In this document: piece after piece, positions 56,473 through 64,000 of the stretch
Layout of the letters: each line of letters opens with the position of its first letter
Position numbering within the stretch: the first letter of the stretch is position 1
From: Serratia sp. DD3
Lineage (GTDB): Bacteria; Pseudomonadota; Gammaproteobacteria; Enterobacterales; Enterobacteriaceae
Assembly (NCBI RefSeq): GCF_000496755.2
Contig: NZ_AYKS02000112.1
Location: forward strand, 1-64,000
Direction of reading: 5' to 3'
Length of the DNA stretch: 64,000 nt
Notes under the pieces: model-generated
The model's input: only the letters and a program-made list of their open reading frames with translations
Told to the model about the DNA's origin: nothing
Databases searched by the model: none
Position numbers and translations under genes: made by a program

Positions 56473-58188
56473 TTACTCATCTTGATCAAAAATTGGGTCT
56501 GGCTCATCACTCGCGGGCATTTCTACGCGCAGGTCAATCCAGCGTCCGGATGGTATATCGAACGGTGTGCCGTCAGGCATTGGTACATAAATGGGGATAT
56601 TGTTGTAAACCTCGCCACTGTCCATGGTTTCAATATTCCGTGCTGAATATGGGCCCGTATCGTATGTGCGATGATACGTGCGGATCTCTATGTCGCCGTC
56701 CGGCAGTATTCTTGATTCAATCCAAATTACTGGCCGTTTGTTATCATCAACAGGAATTTCGATGCCGTTCCCAGCCCCTCCCCATGCACCATCGCCGTTA
56801 AACCCGAGCACCCCGGAAACCCGGTAGATACCAGTATCAATGCGCTCAGTTGTCACACCCTGACTCTCATCATTTAGCTCGCTGGAACCATCACCGTACA
56901 ACTTAACAATGGGGCTAGCGGCTTTGATAAAGCCGTTGGCGTCCACTGTGGTGTTGAAATCCGTCCATGTGCGCTTTTCAGAAATTGGAGTGTATCCACT
57001 GGGCTTTGTTGCTGTCCACACAAGCCCGTCTATTGGTGTTACACCGTTGAGCGTTCCTGTTTCAACGTTGCCAATCAGTGCAACGCGCGGAGAGTTGTAT
57101 CCGTTACCGGATATCCATAATTCCCACATCCCAGTAGTGGTATTATATATTGCGCCGCAGTTTATATTATTTAGAGGGTTTGATGATGTCATGCCGTGCC
57201 TCATCATCTGTAACCCGTTGGACGCGAGGATAGTTGTGGTTGCTCCCCGCGCACTGAAATAGATATACGCAATATCCATTCCAATTTCACCGTATTGTCG
57301 CCCTTGGGTAATCATAAAAAGCATTCCGCGACTACTCCCCGCAGTAATGCTCTGCTGCGCGATTTTACAATAACGCTCACCGGATGATGCAGACGGAATC
57401 AGCGGCGGCGCAATTTGCACATCAACGCCTGCAACTACTGGCTTATTCCCGACAAACAAGCCGTTCAGAGCATATGTAATTCCTGTTCTCGCGTTAACAT
57501 AGAAAACAGGCTTACCTTGGCTCACTCCGGGGCTAAGCCCTACACCAACTGTTGGCACAATAGCAAAGCCGTTCCACGTGCCTATATTTGTATTATTCGT
57601 ATCCGTGAAAGACGCGGTGTCGTTACCTTTGAAAAATATCGGATAGTTCCCTAGTGTTGTGGAGAGAGTTCCAATATCAGCAGCCGTCATGTTAGTTGTT
57701 GAAATAAGACCTTTTGGTACGGATACAAGGCCATCGGCGCGGCCTTGTATAGAATAAGTAGTTCCATTCCAACGCATAGAGAGTGTTCCTGTGGAAGTAT
57801 CAGCAAACACCGCTGATTTTTCTACAGCATTAACATCACGAAAACGTATCAAAACATTTGGCGTTAAAGGTGTGGCAACAATTTGATGATCTCCATTAAA
57901 TATAAGATTACTTTTAAATTCAACGGGTCCTGCTACTGTTTGATTGGTATTCGTTGTCTTACTCAATGCATCTGCCATTGCAGCAACGGCGCTATTCTCG
58001 CTGGCTTTCGCTGATGCTGCTGATGCGGACGCGTCATTACTAAACATCCATGCACGATCAGCAGACGCGGCGGCGCTATCAGCGGCTTGACTACTTGATG
58101 CCGCGTTTGCTGCTGCTTGCGTATCCCGTGGTTGCAATTCGTCTTTCACGCCTACAATGTTGCTTGCTGGTAAACCGTTAGATGACAT
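56473..58188 (-). CDS. Phage tail fibre protein
   Basis: 571 residues. The N-terminus (SSNGLPASNIVGVKDELQPRDTQAAANAASSSQAADSAAASAD) is an Ala/Ser-rich coiled-coil trimerisation region up to about residue 80. A beta-rich shaft with Asn/Thr-rich repeats follows, and the C-terminal ~130 residues (VTTERIDTGIYRVSGVLGFNGDGAWGGAGNGIEIP) resemble the receptor-binding tip found on many enterobacterial fibres. The gene is more AT-rich than the baseplate genes. It lies downstream of a tfa gene and has no chaperone gene of its own after it. Confidence 0.85.
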   Translation of the reverse strand: MSSNGLPASNIVGVKDELQPRDTQAAANAASSSQAADSAAASADRAWMFSNDASASAASAKASENSAVAAMADALSKTTNTNQTVAGPVEFKSNLIFNGDHQIVATPLTPNVLIRFRDVNAVEKSAVFADTSTGTLSMRWNGTTYSIQGRADGLVSVPKGLISTTNMTAADIGTLSTTLGNYPIFFKGNDTASFTDTNNTNIGTWNGFAIVPTVGVGLSPGVSQGKPVFYVNARTGITYALNGLFVGNKPVVAGVDVQIAPPLIPSASSGERYCKIAQQSITAGSSRGMLFMITQGRQYGEIGMDIAYIYFSARGATTTILASNGLQMMRHGMTSSNPLNNINCGAIYNTTTGMWELWISGNGYNSPRVALIGNVETGTLNGVTPIDGLVWTATKPSGYTPISEKRTWTDFNTTVDANGFIKAASPIVKLYGDGSSELNDESQGVTTERIDTGIYRVSGVLGFNGDGAWGGAGNGIEIPVDDNKRPVIWIESRILPDGDIEIRTYHRTYDTGPYSARNIETMDSGEVYNNIPIYVPMPDGTPFDIPSGRWIDLRVEMPASDEPDPIFDQDE

Positions 58189-58215
58189 AATAATTCCCCT
58201 AAATTTTCATTGTGA

Positions 58216-58235
58216 CCCGGGATCCCTCCCGGCAT
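58216..58235 (-). terminator. Hairpin after the tfa gene
   Basis: Reading leftward, ATGCCGGGAGGGATCCCGGG forms a stem of CCGGG/CCCGG. It begins 6 nt past the tfa stop, the same placement as the hairpin at 56448-56467, with 18 of 20 bases identical. Confidence 0.6.
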
Positions 58236-58241
58236 TTCAGA

Positions 58242-58847
58242 TTATGGTGCTACTGGCCACTCAATATCCGGGGCGGTATAAATGTCTACCCGGCCCAGTA
58301 AGACCCGGTATTTTTTCCACTGCAAGAAAGCAGCGGATTCCGCCTCAGTTGCCATGTCCAATTCAACTGCATCAGTCAAGATAGCTACCTGCTCATTTGC
58401 AACCCGTTGACGTTGAGCTAGTTCAGCCTGCGCAGCGGCTACATCTGCGGCATGTTGCGCTGCCGTGTCAGTCACCCACTTTTCACCGTCCCATACATCA
58501 TGGGGCGTTGATGGGGCCATCAGGGTTAACTCCGCTGCTAAAGGACCCAGCGTAGTGACTTGCACTGGCTGACCGGTTGCGGTGTGATAAACCGTTTGGC
58601 CGCGATAGTCCTGTACCATCTCCCATGCATTGACGCCTAAGTTCCGCACGATAGCAAAGCCAGTTTTCGGCGTCGGTGGTTCATCTGCGAAACTGTACGC
58701 AGGTAGGCCGACACCGACTGGCAAGTATTCGTGCAGCACCTGCTGATATTCCCGCTGTGTGGGTTCAATAGTGTAAATAGGCAACCATCCGGCAGTTATC
58801 GTCAAACCAGTTTCATCCAGAATTGCAATTGGTAATTTGTTACTCAT
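58242..58847 (-). CDS. Tail fibre assembly chaperone (Tfa family)
   Basis: 201 residues. Typical Tfa layout: an N-terminal variable part (GLTITAGWLPIYTIEPTQREYQQVLHEYLPVGVGLPAYSF), the segment DEPPTPKTGFAIVRNLGVNAWEMVQDYRGQTVYH, and a conserved C-terminal region (AVELDMATEAESAAFLQWKKYRVLLGRVD) ending in EWPVAP. It helps fold the collar fibre encoded immediately upstream (1-bp gap). Confidence 0.93.
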   Translation of the reverse strand: MSNKLPIAILDETGLTITAGWLPIYTIEPTQREYQQVLHEYLPVGVGLPAYSFADEPPTPKTGFAIVRNLGVNAWEMVQDYRGQTVYHTATGQPVQVTTLGPLAAELTLMAPSTPHDVWDGEKWVTDTAAQHAADVAAAQAELAQRQRVANEQVAILTDAVELDMATEAESAAFLQWKKYRVLLGRVDIYTAPDIEWPVAP

Positions 58848-58848
58848 T

Positions 58849-59583
58849 TTACGCGGCTCTCACTATGTAGTTGAAGGTAACGTTACGGGATCGGGTTTCA
58901 ACAGCTCGTTTGTACCTCGCTCGCGACACTGACCTTATGGTTTCATCACCAAATGATTCTCCTAGCATAAATCCATCGATTGAATCGGTGGCTGGATACT
59001 GTGCGGCACGCGGGGTTGATACAAAAAACTCGTTTATAGCCATACCGTTCGTTGCAGTCATGAGACCAATTGCATCACTTTGCGTGCTCAGCATTACTCG
59101 CCCTGCATCTACCCCACGCCCATCATCCCAACCACGAATAAACTCACCGCGCAAATCGGGTAATACTCCGGATGGGTATGCCAGGGCCAACAGTGGATAT
59201 AGTGATGTATTGAATGTCGAACCATTGCATTTTAGCCATCCCACCGGAGGCACGGACGTTGGCCACGGTATTGGTGTGCCGATCGGTAAAACTGATCCGT
59301 CACTGGACTGCAAATACAGCTTATTAAGCGCAGCACGTAAACTGCTCTGCACCACCGCCAGGTCACCATTATCCAGCACATCATTACCGCTGTTATCCGC
59401 GATAAACTGAGCTACAACGGAGGCAATGACTGACGACTGGCGCCATGCGGTGTTTAGCTCACGGGATTTTGCTACGCCAGACTGAAACCCAGTGCGGCGA
59501 GCGGCCAAAGACTGGTACTCGGTGTTGCTTAATACGTTGGCGTTACCAGCTGTGCCAAACGGTAAAAACTCATTTTTAGCCAT
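58849..59583 (-). CDS. Tail fibre with phage collar domain
   Basis: 244 residues. The N-terminal portion (MAKNEFLPFGTAGNANVLSNTEYQSLAARRTGFQSGVAKSRELNTAWRQSS) is a tail-attachment module. The middle contains the collar signature PIPWPTSVPPVGWLKCNGSTFNTSLYPLLALAYPSGVLPDLRGEFIRGWDDGRGVD. It is short for a complete fibre, so it may be a tip-proximal protein or a compact fibre. It precedes its Tfa chaperone. Confidence 0.9.
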   Translation of the reverse strand: MAKNEFLPFGTAGNANVLSNTEYQSLAARRTGFQSGVAKSRELNTAWRQSSVIASVVAQFIADNSGNDVLDNGDLAVVQSSLRAALNKLYLQSSDGSVLPIGTPIPWPTSVPPVGWLKCNGSTFNTSLYPLLALAYPSGVLPDLRGEFIRGWDDGRGVDAGRVMLSTQSDAIGLMTATNGMAINEFFVSTPRAAQYPATDSIDGFMLGESFGDETIRSVSRARYKRAVETRSRNVTFNYIVRAA

Positions 59584-59590
59584 GCTATTC

Positions 59591-60247
59591 TCATCCTAAA
59601 TTAATACCCCAAAAGCCAGCGTCTAAGCCGACAATGAAGCTGTTATCAACATCGAAGCCGAATAGCTCCCCGGGTTCACTGACGATTGTGTAACTATTGA
59701 TCCCCACTGTTGACGGCTTAACGTCTAAATAACCTTGGGCGATAATCGCTTTCATCACCGCTGAAATACCCTCTCCGGTGATGAAAATATCCATCGTCAT
59801 ATCGAAGTTATCGACAGCGAATATGCGCGTTTTACGGTCTGGGAATATCGCTTGATAAACATCGCTCAGGGTTTCGGTGGTGCCATCCCAGTGGTTGGCG
59901 GCTATCTTGGCGCGTAAAATGGTGCGGTAGGTGTCATCATCAAGTACGGTAATGCCGTCGCCTGCGTCGAACTCCCCTTTCCAAATTCCTTGGTCAGCAC
60001 CAATGCCGTCGATGTCAAAACTAAAGAACACACCTTCAATCGGCGTTTTTACAGTGCGTCCGATGCCGATCCATAGACCAACCGCGTCGAGCTGCACACC
60101 AATCGCGGTATCCAAATCAAAATCAGCAACCAGGTTATTGGTTACATCCTGAATATTGATAAATGGTTGCGTGATTAAAGTGATGTGATCGAAAAACTTC
60201 GGTTTATGCCGATGATATGACGTTATCAGCCCCTGGTATCTGGTCAT
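59591..60247 (-). CDS. DUF2612-type phage baseplate protein
   Basis: 218 residues, beginning MTRYQGLITSYHRHKPKFFDHITLITQPFINIQDVTNNLVADFDLDTAIGVQLDAVGLWIG. The LDxAxGxQLDxxGxxxGxxR pattern is typical of the DUF2612 family that takes the place of P2 gpI at the baseplate periphery. It overlaps the gpJ-like gene by 4 bp, as usual. Confidence 0.88.
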   Translation of the reverse strand: MTRYQGLITSYHRHKPKFFDHITLITQPFINIQDVTNNLVADFDLDTAIGVQLDAVGLWIGIGRTVKTPIEGVFFSFDIDGIGADQGIWKGEFDAGDGITVLDDDTYRTILRAKIAANHWDGTTETLSDVYQAIFPDRKTRIFAVDNFDMTMDIFITGEGISAVMKAIIAQGYLDVKPSTVGINSYTIVSEPGELFGFDVDNSFIVGLDAGFWGINLG

Positions 60248-61431
60248 ACCGTCACCACAGTCACGTTAGCCGGCGCGCAAGCCGCAGCCTCGTTAAAGCC
60301 AACAACAATATTTGACGGGGCTAATGTGCCAGGCGCGGTGCCGATCTGCAGGTCGATAATGTCGTACGTCGAGCCGTCAGCGCTGCCGTTAAGATTCGCT
60401 GGTAAAAACAAGCGGGTGATGAACACCGGCTCGCCGATCCGGATAGCGTTGATGTATTCAGAAACAGTTCGCTTGATTTCATCGCCAATTGCCGAGGTGT
60501 AGCCAACGAACGGCGTTAATCTAACTTCAACGAAAACATCTACAGCAGTCGGCCGGAAAAAGCTGATCGGATGCACGATACCGTAGTTGTCGGTTACTGG
60601 GATCGTTGTGGTACCGAATGTACCGCCGCCTGGCGTTTTCTTGGTTGCGATAGTTTGAGCGATAGCTGTAGCGTCGCCCCCATCAACCACTAGGGAAATT
60701 GAGTGCGCCGGTAACCCGTTAGCGTCCGTTGTAGCGGTGTCGTTCTCATAGCCCCTGTACCGCTCGACGCTGGGCAGTGTCGCCACGGCCCCCATAATGC
60801 CATCCAACACAGTCAGTGACGGCAGTGCCACTGAGCGCGTTTGACGCTGGCGTAGTTCCGCATCGGTTTCAACCGGTCTGCCGGGTGTTGCCGCTGCCGG
60901 GTTGGTGACTGACTGCCAACCCTGCGTAGGGGTGCCGATCACTGTGATAGTGCCCGGTGGTGCAACAATCGCCCCGTCTACCTGACACGTTGCTGTGACC
61001 GTAACGTCACCATCGGTACCGATTGTGACAACGGACGGTAATGACCACGAAATGCCGTTGCTATCGCGCACCACGCCGTTGGTGATTTGTCGCCCAACCT
61101 GCCCAACAATTAAAACGTCAGCGGTTGAACGGCTGGCAGGCGTTACCGCTATGCCGTTAATTTTAACGTTGGAAGCCAGCGCCCCGAACTGGGCCGTTGC
61201 CGGGCTGAATGAGTTGTACACCGCAATGGCGGTGTTGTTGGCGTCATGAATGCCCAGCGCGTAAATAGCCAGCATCTGACCGTCTTTGCTGTCTGGCTCC
61301 AGATAGACATCTTCACCATAAATCTGGCGGAAATAGTCGCTCAAAGTGTCGATGATGGTCTGGTAATCAGGCGCAGTAATGCCACTCGCGGTCACCGTGG
61401 CCGCAAGCCCGAGTGTTTTAAGATTTAACAT
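60244..61431 (-). CDS. Baseplate J-like protein
   Basis: 395 residues. Baseplate_J family: N-terminal ITAPDYQTIIDTLSDYFRQIYGEDVYLEPDSKDGQMLAIYALGI, the central NPAAATPGRPVETDAELRQRQTRSVALPSLTVLDGIMGAVATLPSVERYRGYEN, and a C-terminal ferredoxin-like section. Forms the wedge of a contractile-tail baseplate. Its start touches the stop of the gp25-like gene. Confidence 0.95.
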   Translation of the reverse strand: MLNLKTLGLAATVTASGITAPDYQTIIDTLSDYFRQIYGEDVYLEPDSKDGQMLAIYALGIHDANNTAIAVYNSFSPATAQFGALASNVKINGIAVTPASRSTADVLIVGQVGRQITNGVVRDSNGISWSLPSVVTIGTDGDVTVTATCQVDGAIVAPPGTITVIGTPTQGWQSVTNPAAATPGRPVETDAELRQRQTRSVALPSLTVLDGIMGAVATLPSVERYRGYENDTATTDANGLPAHSISLVVDGGDATAIAQTIATKKTPGGGTFGTTTIPVTDNYGIVHPISFFRPTAVDVFVEVRLTPFVGYTSAIGDEIKRTVSEYINAIRIGEPVFITRLFLPANLNGSADGSTYDIIDLQIGTAPGTLAPSNIVVGFNEAAACAPANVTVVTV

Positions 61432-61784
61432 TATGCCTCGCTGGTGACTGTGGTTTCGCCGTACAGCGTATTGATGGTGGCGGTAAAGGTGACCTGACGC
61501 GTTTCGCCATTCTGTTGAGTGTTAAACGTCTGGATCTCCGAGACCCCCGGTGTGGCGAGGATACGTTCACGCACCACCATGTTATAAGCCATTGACTGAT
61601 GTTTGCCGAGTATCGCCTCACGGTAGGGAGTCCCCGCCGCCAAATCCAGAAACCATTCCCCCTGCCATAAGGCAAAACGCGTTTTTAGCGCCTGGGCTAC
61701 GGTTGCTGGGCTGTTGGTCAGAAAGGTGCTATCCCCCTGGCCAAAGGTGTAATCCCCGTTGCTCTCTTCTCTACGGTATCTCAT
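61431..61784 (-). CDS. gp25/gpW-like baseplate wedge protein
   Basis: 117 residues with the characteristic ATVAQALKTRFALWQGEWFLDLAAGTPYREAILG and VVRERILATPGVSEIQTFN segments. Proteins of this small family sit at the sheath-baseplate junction (T4 gp25, P2 gpW). Its place between the spike and gpJ genes is standard. Confidence 0.9.
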   Translation of the reverse strand: MRYRREESNGDYTFGQGDSTFLTNSPATVAQALKTRFALWQGEWFLDLAAGTPYREAILGKHQSMAYNMVVRERILATPGVSEIQTFNTQQNGETRQVTFTATINTLYGETTVTSEA

Positions 61785-62539
61785 TGTGGTTTACCTGTGT
61801 TGCCACCGCCGGTCTGTACGCCGCCGTGGGTGTGGTTGACCAGGCTCTTGCCACTTGCAGTAACATCGTTGGTGACTTTTATCGGCCCCAACATAGTGGC
61901 ACTGCCGCCGCTACTGCCCATCCCTTGTGACAGGTTGCCATTGATGGTGACATTGCCATTGAGCACAATTTGCGGCGAGGTGATTTCTGTCCCGCCTTGG
62001 GCGCTGGCGGTCAATTTGCCAGGAGTGGTGACAGTAACGGCATGGCTGCCAGGTTCCAACTCAATAAACGCCGCGCCATCGTCACTGCGTAGTTGCGCGC
62101 TACGGGTGCTGATGCCACTGAGTTTATAGCGCTGTGATTGTGGGCCTGGGATAACAAACGCGTCCGAAAGATCATGCATTCGTTGATCCACCCGTTCCTG
62201 CGTATCGCCGTTTTGCCACCAGAAATCGATACAGCGGTCAGCAAACACCACTAGGCATTCATCCCCGGCTTTAATCGGGAAGGTGAGCGTCACCCCACCA
62301 CCACGGGGGAAGACCACCGGTAAATCCAGCAATAAAGGGTAATCTACCGACTTCATTTTGCGCCCTTGCTGCTCGCTATCCGGCATCACGGTTTTAATAC
62401 CCAGTGAAACCACGCAGGTGACAGACTCCGGGTCGAAGGATTTAATGGTGCCTGGGGCGGCGGTGCGGGTGCGGGCAATCACCTCCTGTTGTATCTGTTG
62501 ATAAATATCCTGCTCATCAATAGGTCGAGTGGTTCTCAT
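61781..62539 (-). CDS. Gp138-like tail spike/puncturing protein
   Basis: 252 residues. The Gp138 N-terminal OB-like domain is at residues ~20-125 (PGTIKSFDPESVTCVVSLGIKTVMPDSEQQ, PLLLDLPVVFPRGGGVTLTFPIKAGDECLVVFADRCIDFWWQNG). A beta-helical stalk (ITSPQIVLNGNVTINGNLSQGMG) and a C-terminal HTHGG segment, a possible metal-binding tip, follow. It should be the central spike that pierces the outer membrane. Confidence 0.92.
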   Translation of the reverse strand: MRTTRPIDEQDIYQQIQQEVIARTRTAAPGTIKSFDPESVTCVVSLGIKTVMPDSEQQGRKMKSVDYPLLLDLPVVFPRGGGVTLTFPIKAGDECLVVFADRCIDFWWQNGDTQERVDQRMHDLSDAFVIPGPQSQRYKLSGISTRSAQLRSDDGAAFIELEPGSHAVTVTTPGKLTASAQGGTEITSPQIVLNGNVTINGNLSQGMGSSGGSATMLGPIKVTNDVTASGKSLVNHTHGGVQTGGGNTGKPQ

Positions 62540-63633
62540 TTGCCCCCCTGTGATTGAGTTGATACTGGTGCATGAGCGTCACAGACAAGGTCCATATACC
62601 AGTTTTGTCCCCGGGTATCCCCCAGGTAAGTGATACTGCGGACAATATAGAGACCATCGGAAGAGAGACGGGCTGATTGTGGTTTGCTTTCAGCGGGTTG
62701 GCTCGCCGCTGATTTACCGGTAGCTGATTTACCGGTAGAGGGTTTAGCTGCGGCTTGACTCTGCTCGGCAATAGCGGAATCCGGCGTTGAGCTCTTTAAG
62801 CTCTCGGCATCCACCTCAATCAAGCCATTGAGTTTGATATTGGGGTTAATCAGGCAACGCACATTGATGCCAACCTCAGAAGAACTACTCCCCCCACTGC
62901 CGGCGGTCTTTTGCGGCTGAACCATCAGGCCACTGCCCGCATTAAGTGTAATCGCCTGATGGGCGCTCATCTCTTTGGTGTAGATATCAAGCCGATCACC
63001 GACAAACTGCCATATCGCCCCACCGGGGAACTGTTTAACCAGTTCGGTGAGATAATCTCTGACAAAACCATGAAACACTTTGCCCCGGGGGAATACAGTG
63101 GTTGGGAAGGTGGGCAGCATCCCCGCCACCATGCCATAGGGTTTAAGTGCCTCCAGCAACAGATCATAAACATTTTTCAGCGTATAGCCTTTGGCCAGCG
63201 GGGTTTTGATAAACGCTTTATTATAGGCATCAAAACCGTCACTAGCCTGGATCACCAGCCAGCTATCGGTCACTGCCGTTTTCCCGGTGGCGGTGAAGCG
63301 GATGTCGCCACTAAACAGCAAACCAAAGTTCATATCATCATGTTGGCCCACCTGATCATCAGAGATGACTTTTACCTTGCCCACATCACTGGCAGCAACA
63401 TCGGGGGCAATACCGTCATATCCGGCGATAATTTTCATTTTAGAAAACTGACGGCCAATAATTTTATTTTGTGTCTCTGTGGACAGATTATAAATAGTGA
63501 CGGTGGCAACACTGGGGCTTGAGGCACTTTTCCATTCTATTTTAAAGGTCACTTTGAATTCACTGAGAAGTATGCCATTACCGTTATTATCGGTTAAGAC
63601 CAATTCAAAGTGGCGCATCCAGTTTCGGCTCAT
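62536..63633 (-). CDS. Baseplate hub protein, gpD-like
   Basis: 365 residues. Begins MSRNWMRHFELVLTDNNGNGILLSEFKVTFKIEWKSASSPSVATVTIYNLS, followed by KMKIIAGYDG and LLFSGDIRFTATGKT, the tail-tube-like folds of hub proteins (P2 gpD, T4 gp27). The C-terminal third has an Ala/Ser/Lys-rich insert (AAAKPSTGKSATGKSAASQPAESKPQ) that looks flexible. It overlaps the spike gene by 4 bp. Confidence 0.88.
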   Translation of the reverse strand: MSRNWMRHFELVLTDNNGNGILLSEFKVTFKIEWKSASSPSVATVTIYNLSTETQNKIIGRQFSKMKIIAGYDGIAPDVAASDVGKVKVISDDQVGQHDDMNFGLLFSGDIRFTATGKTAVTDSWLVIQASDGFDAYNKAFIKTPLAKGYTLKNVYDLLLEALKPYGMVAGMLPTFPTTVFPRGKVFHGFVRDYLTELVKQFPGGAIWQFVGDRLDIYTKEMSAHQAITLNAGSGLMVQPQKTAGSGGSSSSEVGINVRCLINPNIKLNGLIEVDAESLKSSTPDSAIAEQSQAAAKPSTGKSATGKSAASQPAESKPQSARLSSDGLYIVRSITYLGDTRGQNWYMDLVCDAHAPVSTQSQGGK

Positions 63634-63941
63634 GGCGACTCCGGAATAAAATAAAGGTGACTCGCCAAACCCAGGTTGGTTTTACTGGGGTATTGTTCTG
63701 CCGTATTTTCAACCGCCACCACTAACGCCCCTTTAATGCCCAGATGTTTATATTGTGCCAGCAGGTCGACCCCCGGCACTAAGGGTGCGCCAGAAATTAA
63801 TACCTCATCAGCACTATTCATCAAATCCATCACCCAACCCGCCGCATCACGCCAAATAATACGCATATTCAGTAATTGCCCCGCTAGGGTAATACTAAAG
63901 TGCTGATTATTAGGCGTCAGGGGGATCTCCTGTAGATTCAT
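63630..63941 (-). CDS. Small phage tail protein
   Basis: 103 residues (MNLQEIPLTPNNQHFSITLAGQLLNMRIIWRDAAGWVMDLMNSADEVLISGAPLVPGVDLLAQY). The same type of small protein precedes the hub gene in related myovirus tail clusters and shows the fold expected of DUF6983-like baseplate-associated proteins, though I give the family tentatively. It shares TAATG with the upstream gene and overlaps the hub gene by 4 bp. Confidence 0.8.
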   Translation of the reverse strand: MNLQEIPLTPNNQHFSITLAGQLLNMRIIWRDAAGWVMDLMNSADEVLISGAPLVPGVDLLAQYKHLGIKGALVVAVENTAEQYPSKTNLGLASHLYFIPESP

Positions 63942-64000
63942 TATTTTTTCCTCACTAAGGTATACGCCAATTTACGGTTTAAAACCGACATGCCATCAGA
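63941..64000 (-). CDS. C-terminal fragment of a phage tail gene
   Basis: An open frame entering from the right edge encodes SDGMSVLNRKLAYTLVRKK and ends with a TAA that overlaps the ATG of the next gene. In this type of cluster a baseplate or tape-measure-linked protein is expected here. Nineteen residues are too few to name it. Confidence 0.6.
   Translation of the reverse strand, partial: SDGMSVLNRKLAYTLVRKK

Noticed and set aside
56909..57654. Plus-strand frames of 79-117 codons within the tail fibre gene
   Set aside because: Antisense shadows of a well-supported fibre gene; composition is Ile/Pro/Ser-rich nonsense.
1..64000. CRISPR array, rRNA or tRNA genes
   Set aside because: No regularly spaced repeats, cloverleaf-like sequences or rRNA segments were noticed. 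The tRNA cluster near ubiF in E. coli would lie outside the left edge.

Overview
The window reads as chromosome of a Yersinia-like enterobacterium. The protein sequences and gene order follow the Escherichia coli core region ubiF-miaB-ybeZYX-lnt-gltIJKL-leuS-lptE-holA-nadD-rsfS-rlmH-mrdAB-rlpA-dacA-ybeD-lipBA-crcB-cspE. Several ERIC elements and a second palindromic repeat family sit between genes, which is typical of yersiniae. I cannot fix the species from sequence alone. All calls rest on recognising motifs and family sequences; no database search was run.

Region 1 (1-26989, conserved core). This holds tRNA modification (MiaB), rRNA maturation and RNA metabolism (YbeZ, YbeY, RlmH, RsfS), lipoprotein acylation (Lnt), a glutamate/aspartate ABC transporter (GltIJKL), leucyl-tRNA synthetase, LPS assembly (LptE), DNA polymerase III delta (HolA), NAD synthesis (NadD), the rod-shape cell-wall machinery (PBP2, RodA, RlpA, PBP5), lipoate synthesis (LipB, LipA), a MASE2-GGDEF cyclase, a fluoride riboswitch with its CrcB channel, and CspE. 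A sigma-54-type promoter and NtrC-like dyads precede gltI.

Region 2 (27013-36139, accessory islands in the core). A cold-shock-domain protein with a long C-terminal extension is followed by a Crp/Fnr regulator, nucleoside phosphorylase and PnuC cassette with two matching palindromes 73 bp apart. Next come an RpiR regulator, alpha/beta hydrolase and DcuC-type transporter cassette, a YeaK-type deacylase, a decayed ccdAB toxin-antitoxin locus, the ribosomal oxygenase RoxA, and ERIC DNA.

Region 3 (36162-48585, pentose/polyol catabolism). A D-ribulokinase-like FGGY kinase, a DeoR regulator, a zinc polyol dehydrogenase, a ribose-type ABC transporter (binding protein, ATPase, permease), an L-xylulokinase-like kinase, an L-xylulose-5-P 3-epimerase and an L-ribulose-5-P 4-epimerase form a route that would deliver D-xylulose-5-P from an imported polyol or L-ketose. 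A LacI-family regulator follows, bracketed by two copies of a roughly 90-bp repeat.

Region 4 (48688-56331, minus strand). A complete yhfZYXW-php-UTS cluster: two PLP-type enzymes, a phosphopentomutase-like enzyme, a phosphotriesterase homologue, a membrane protein, two small proteins and a regulator. Its pathway is unknown. A near-perfect palindrome lies just upstream of yhfZ and a degenerate copy lies before yhfX.

Region 5 (56448-64000, minus strand). The 3' end of a contractile-tail module: hub, Gp138-like spike, gp25-like protein, gpJ-like protein, DUF2612-type protein, collar fibre, Tfa chaperone and a second tail fibre. It continues beyond the window, so prophage and tailocin cannot be told apart here.
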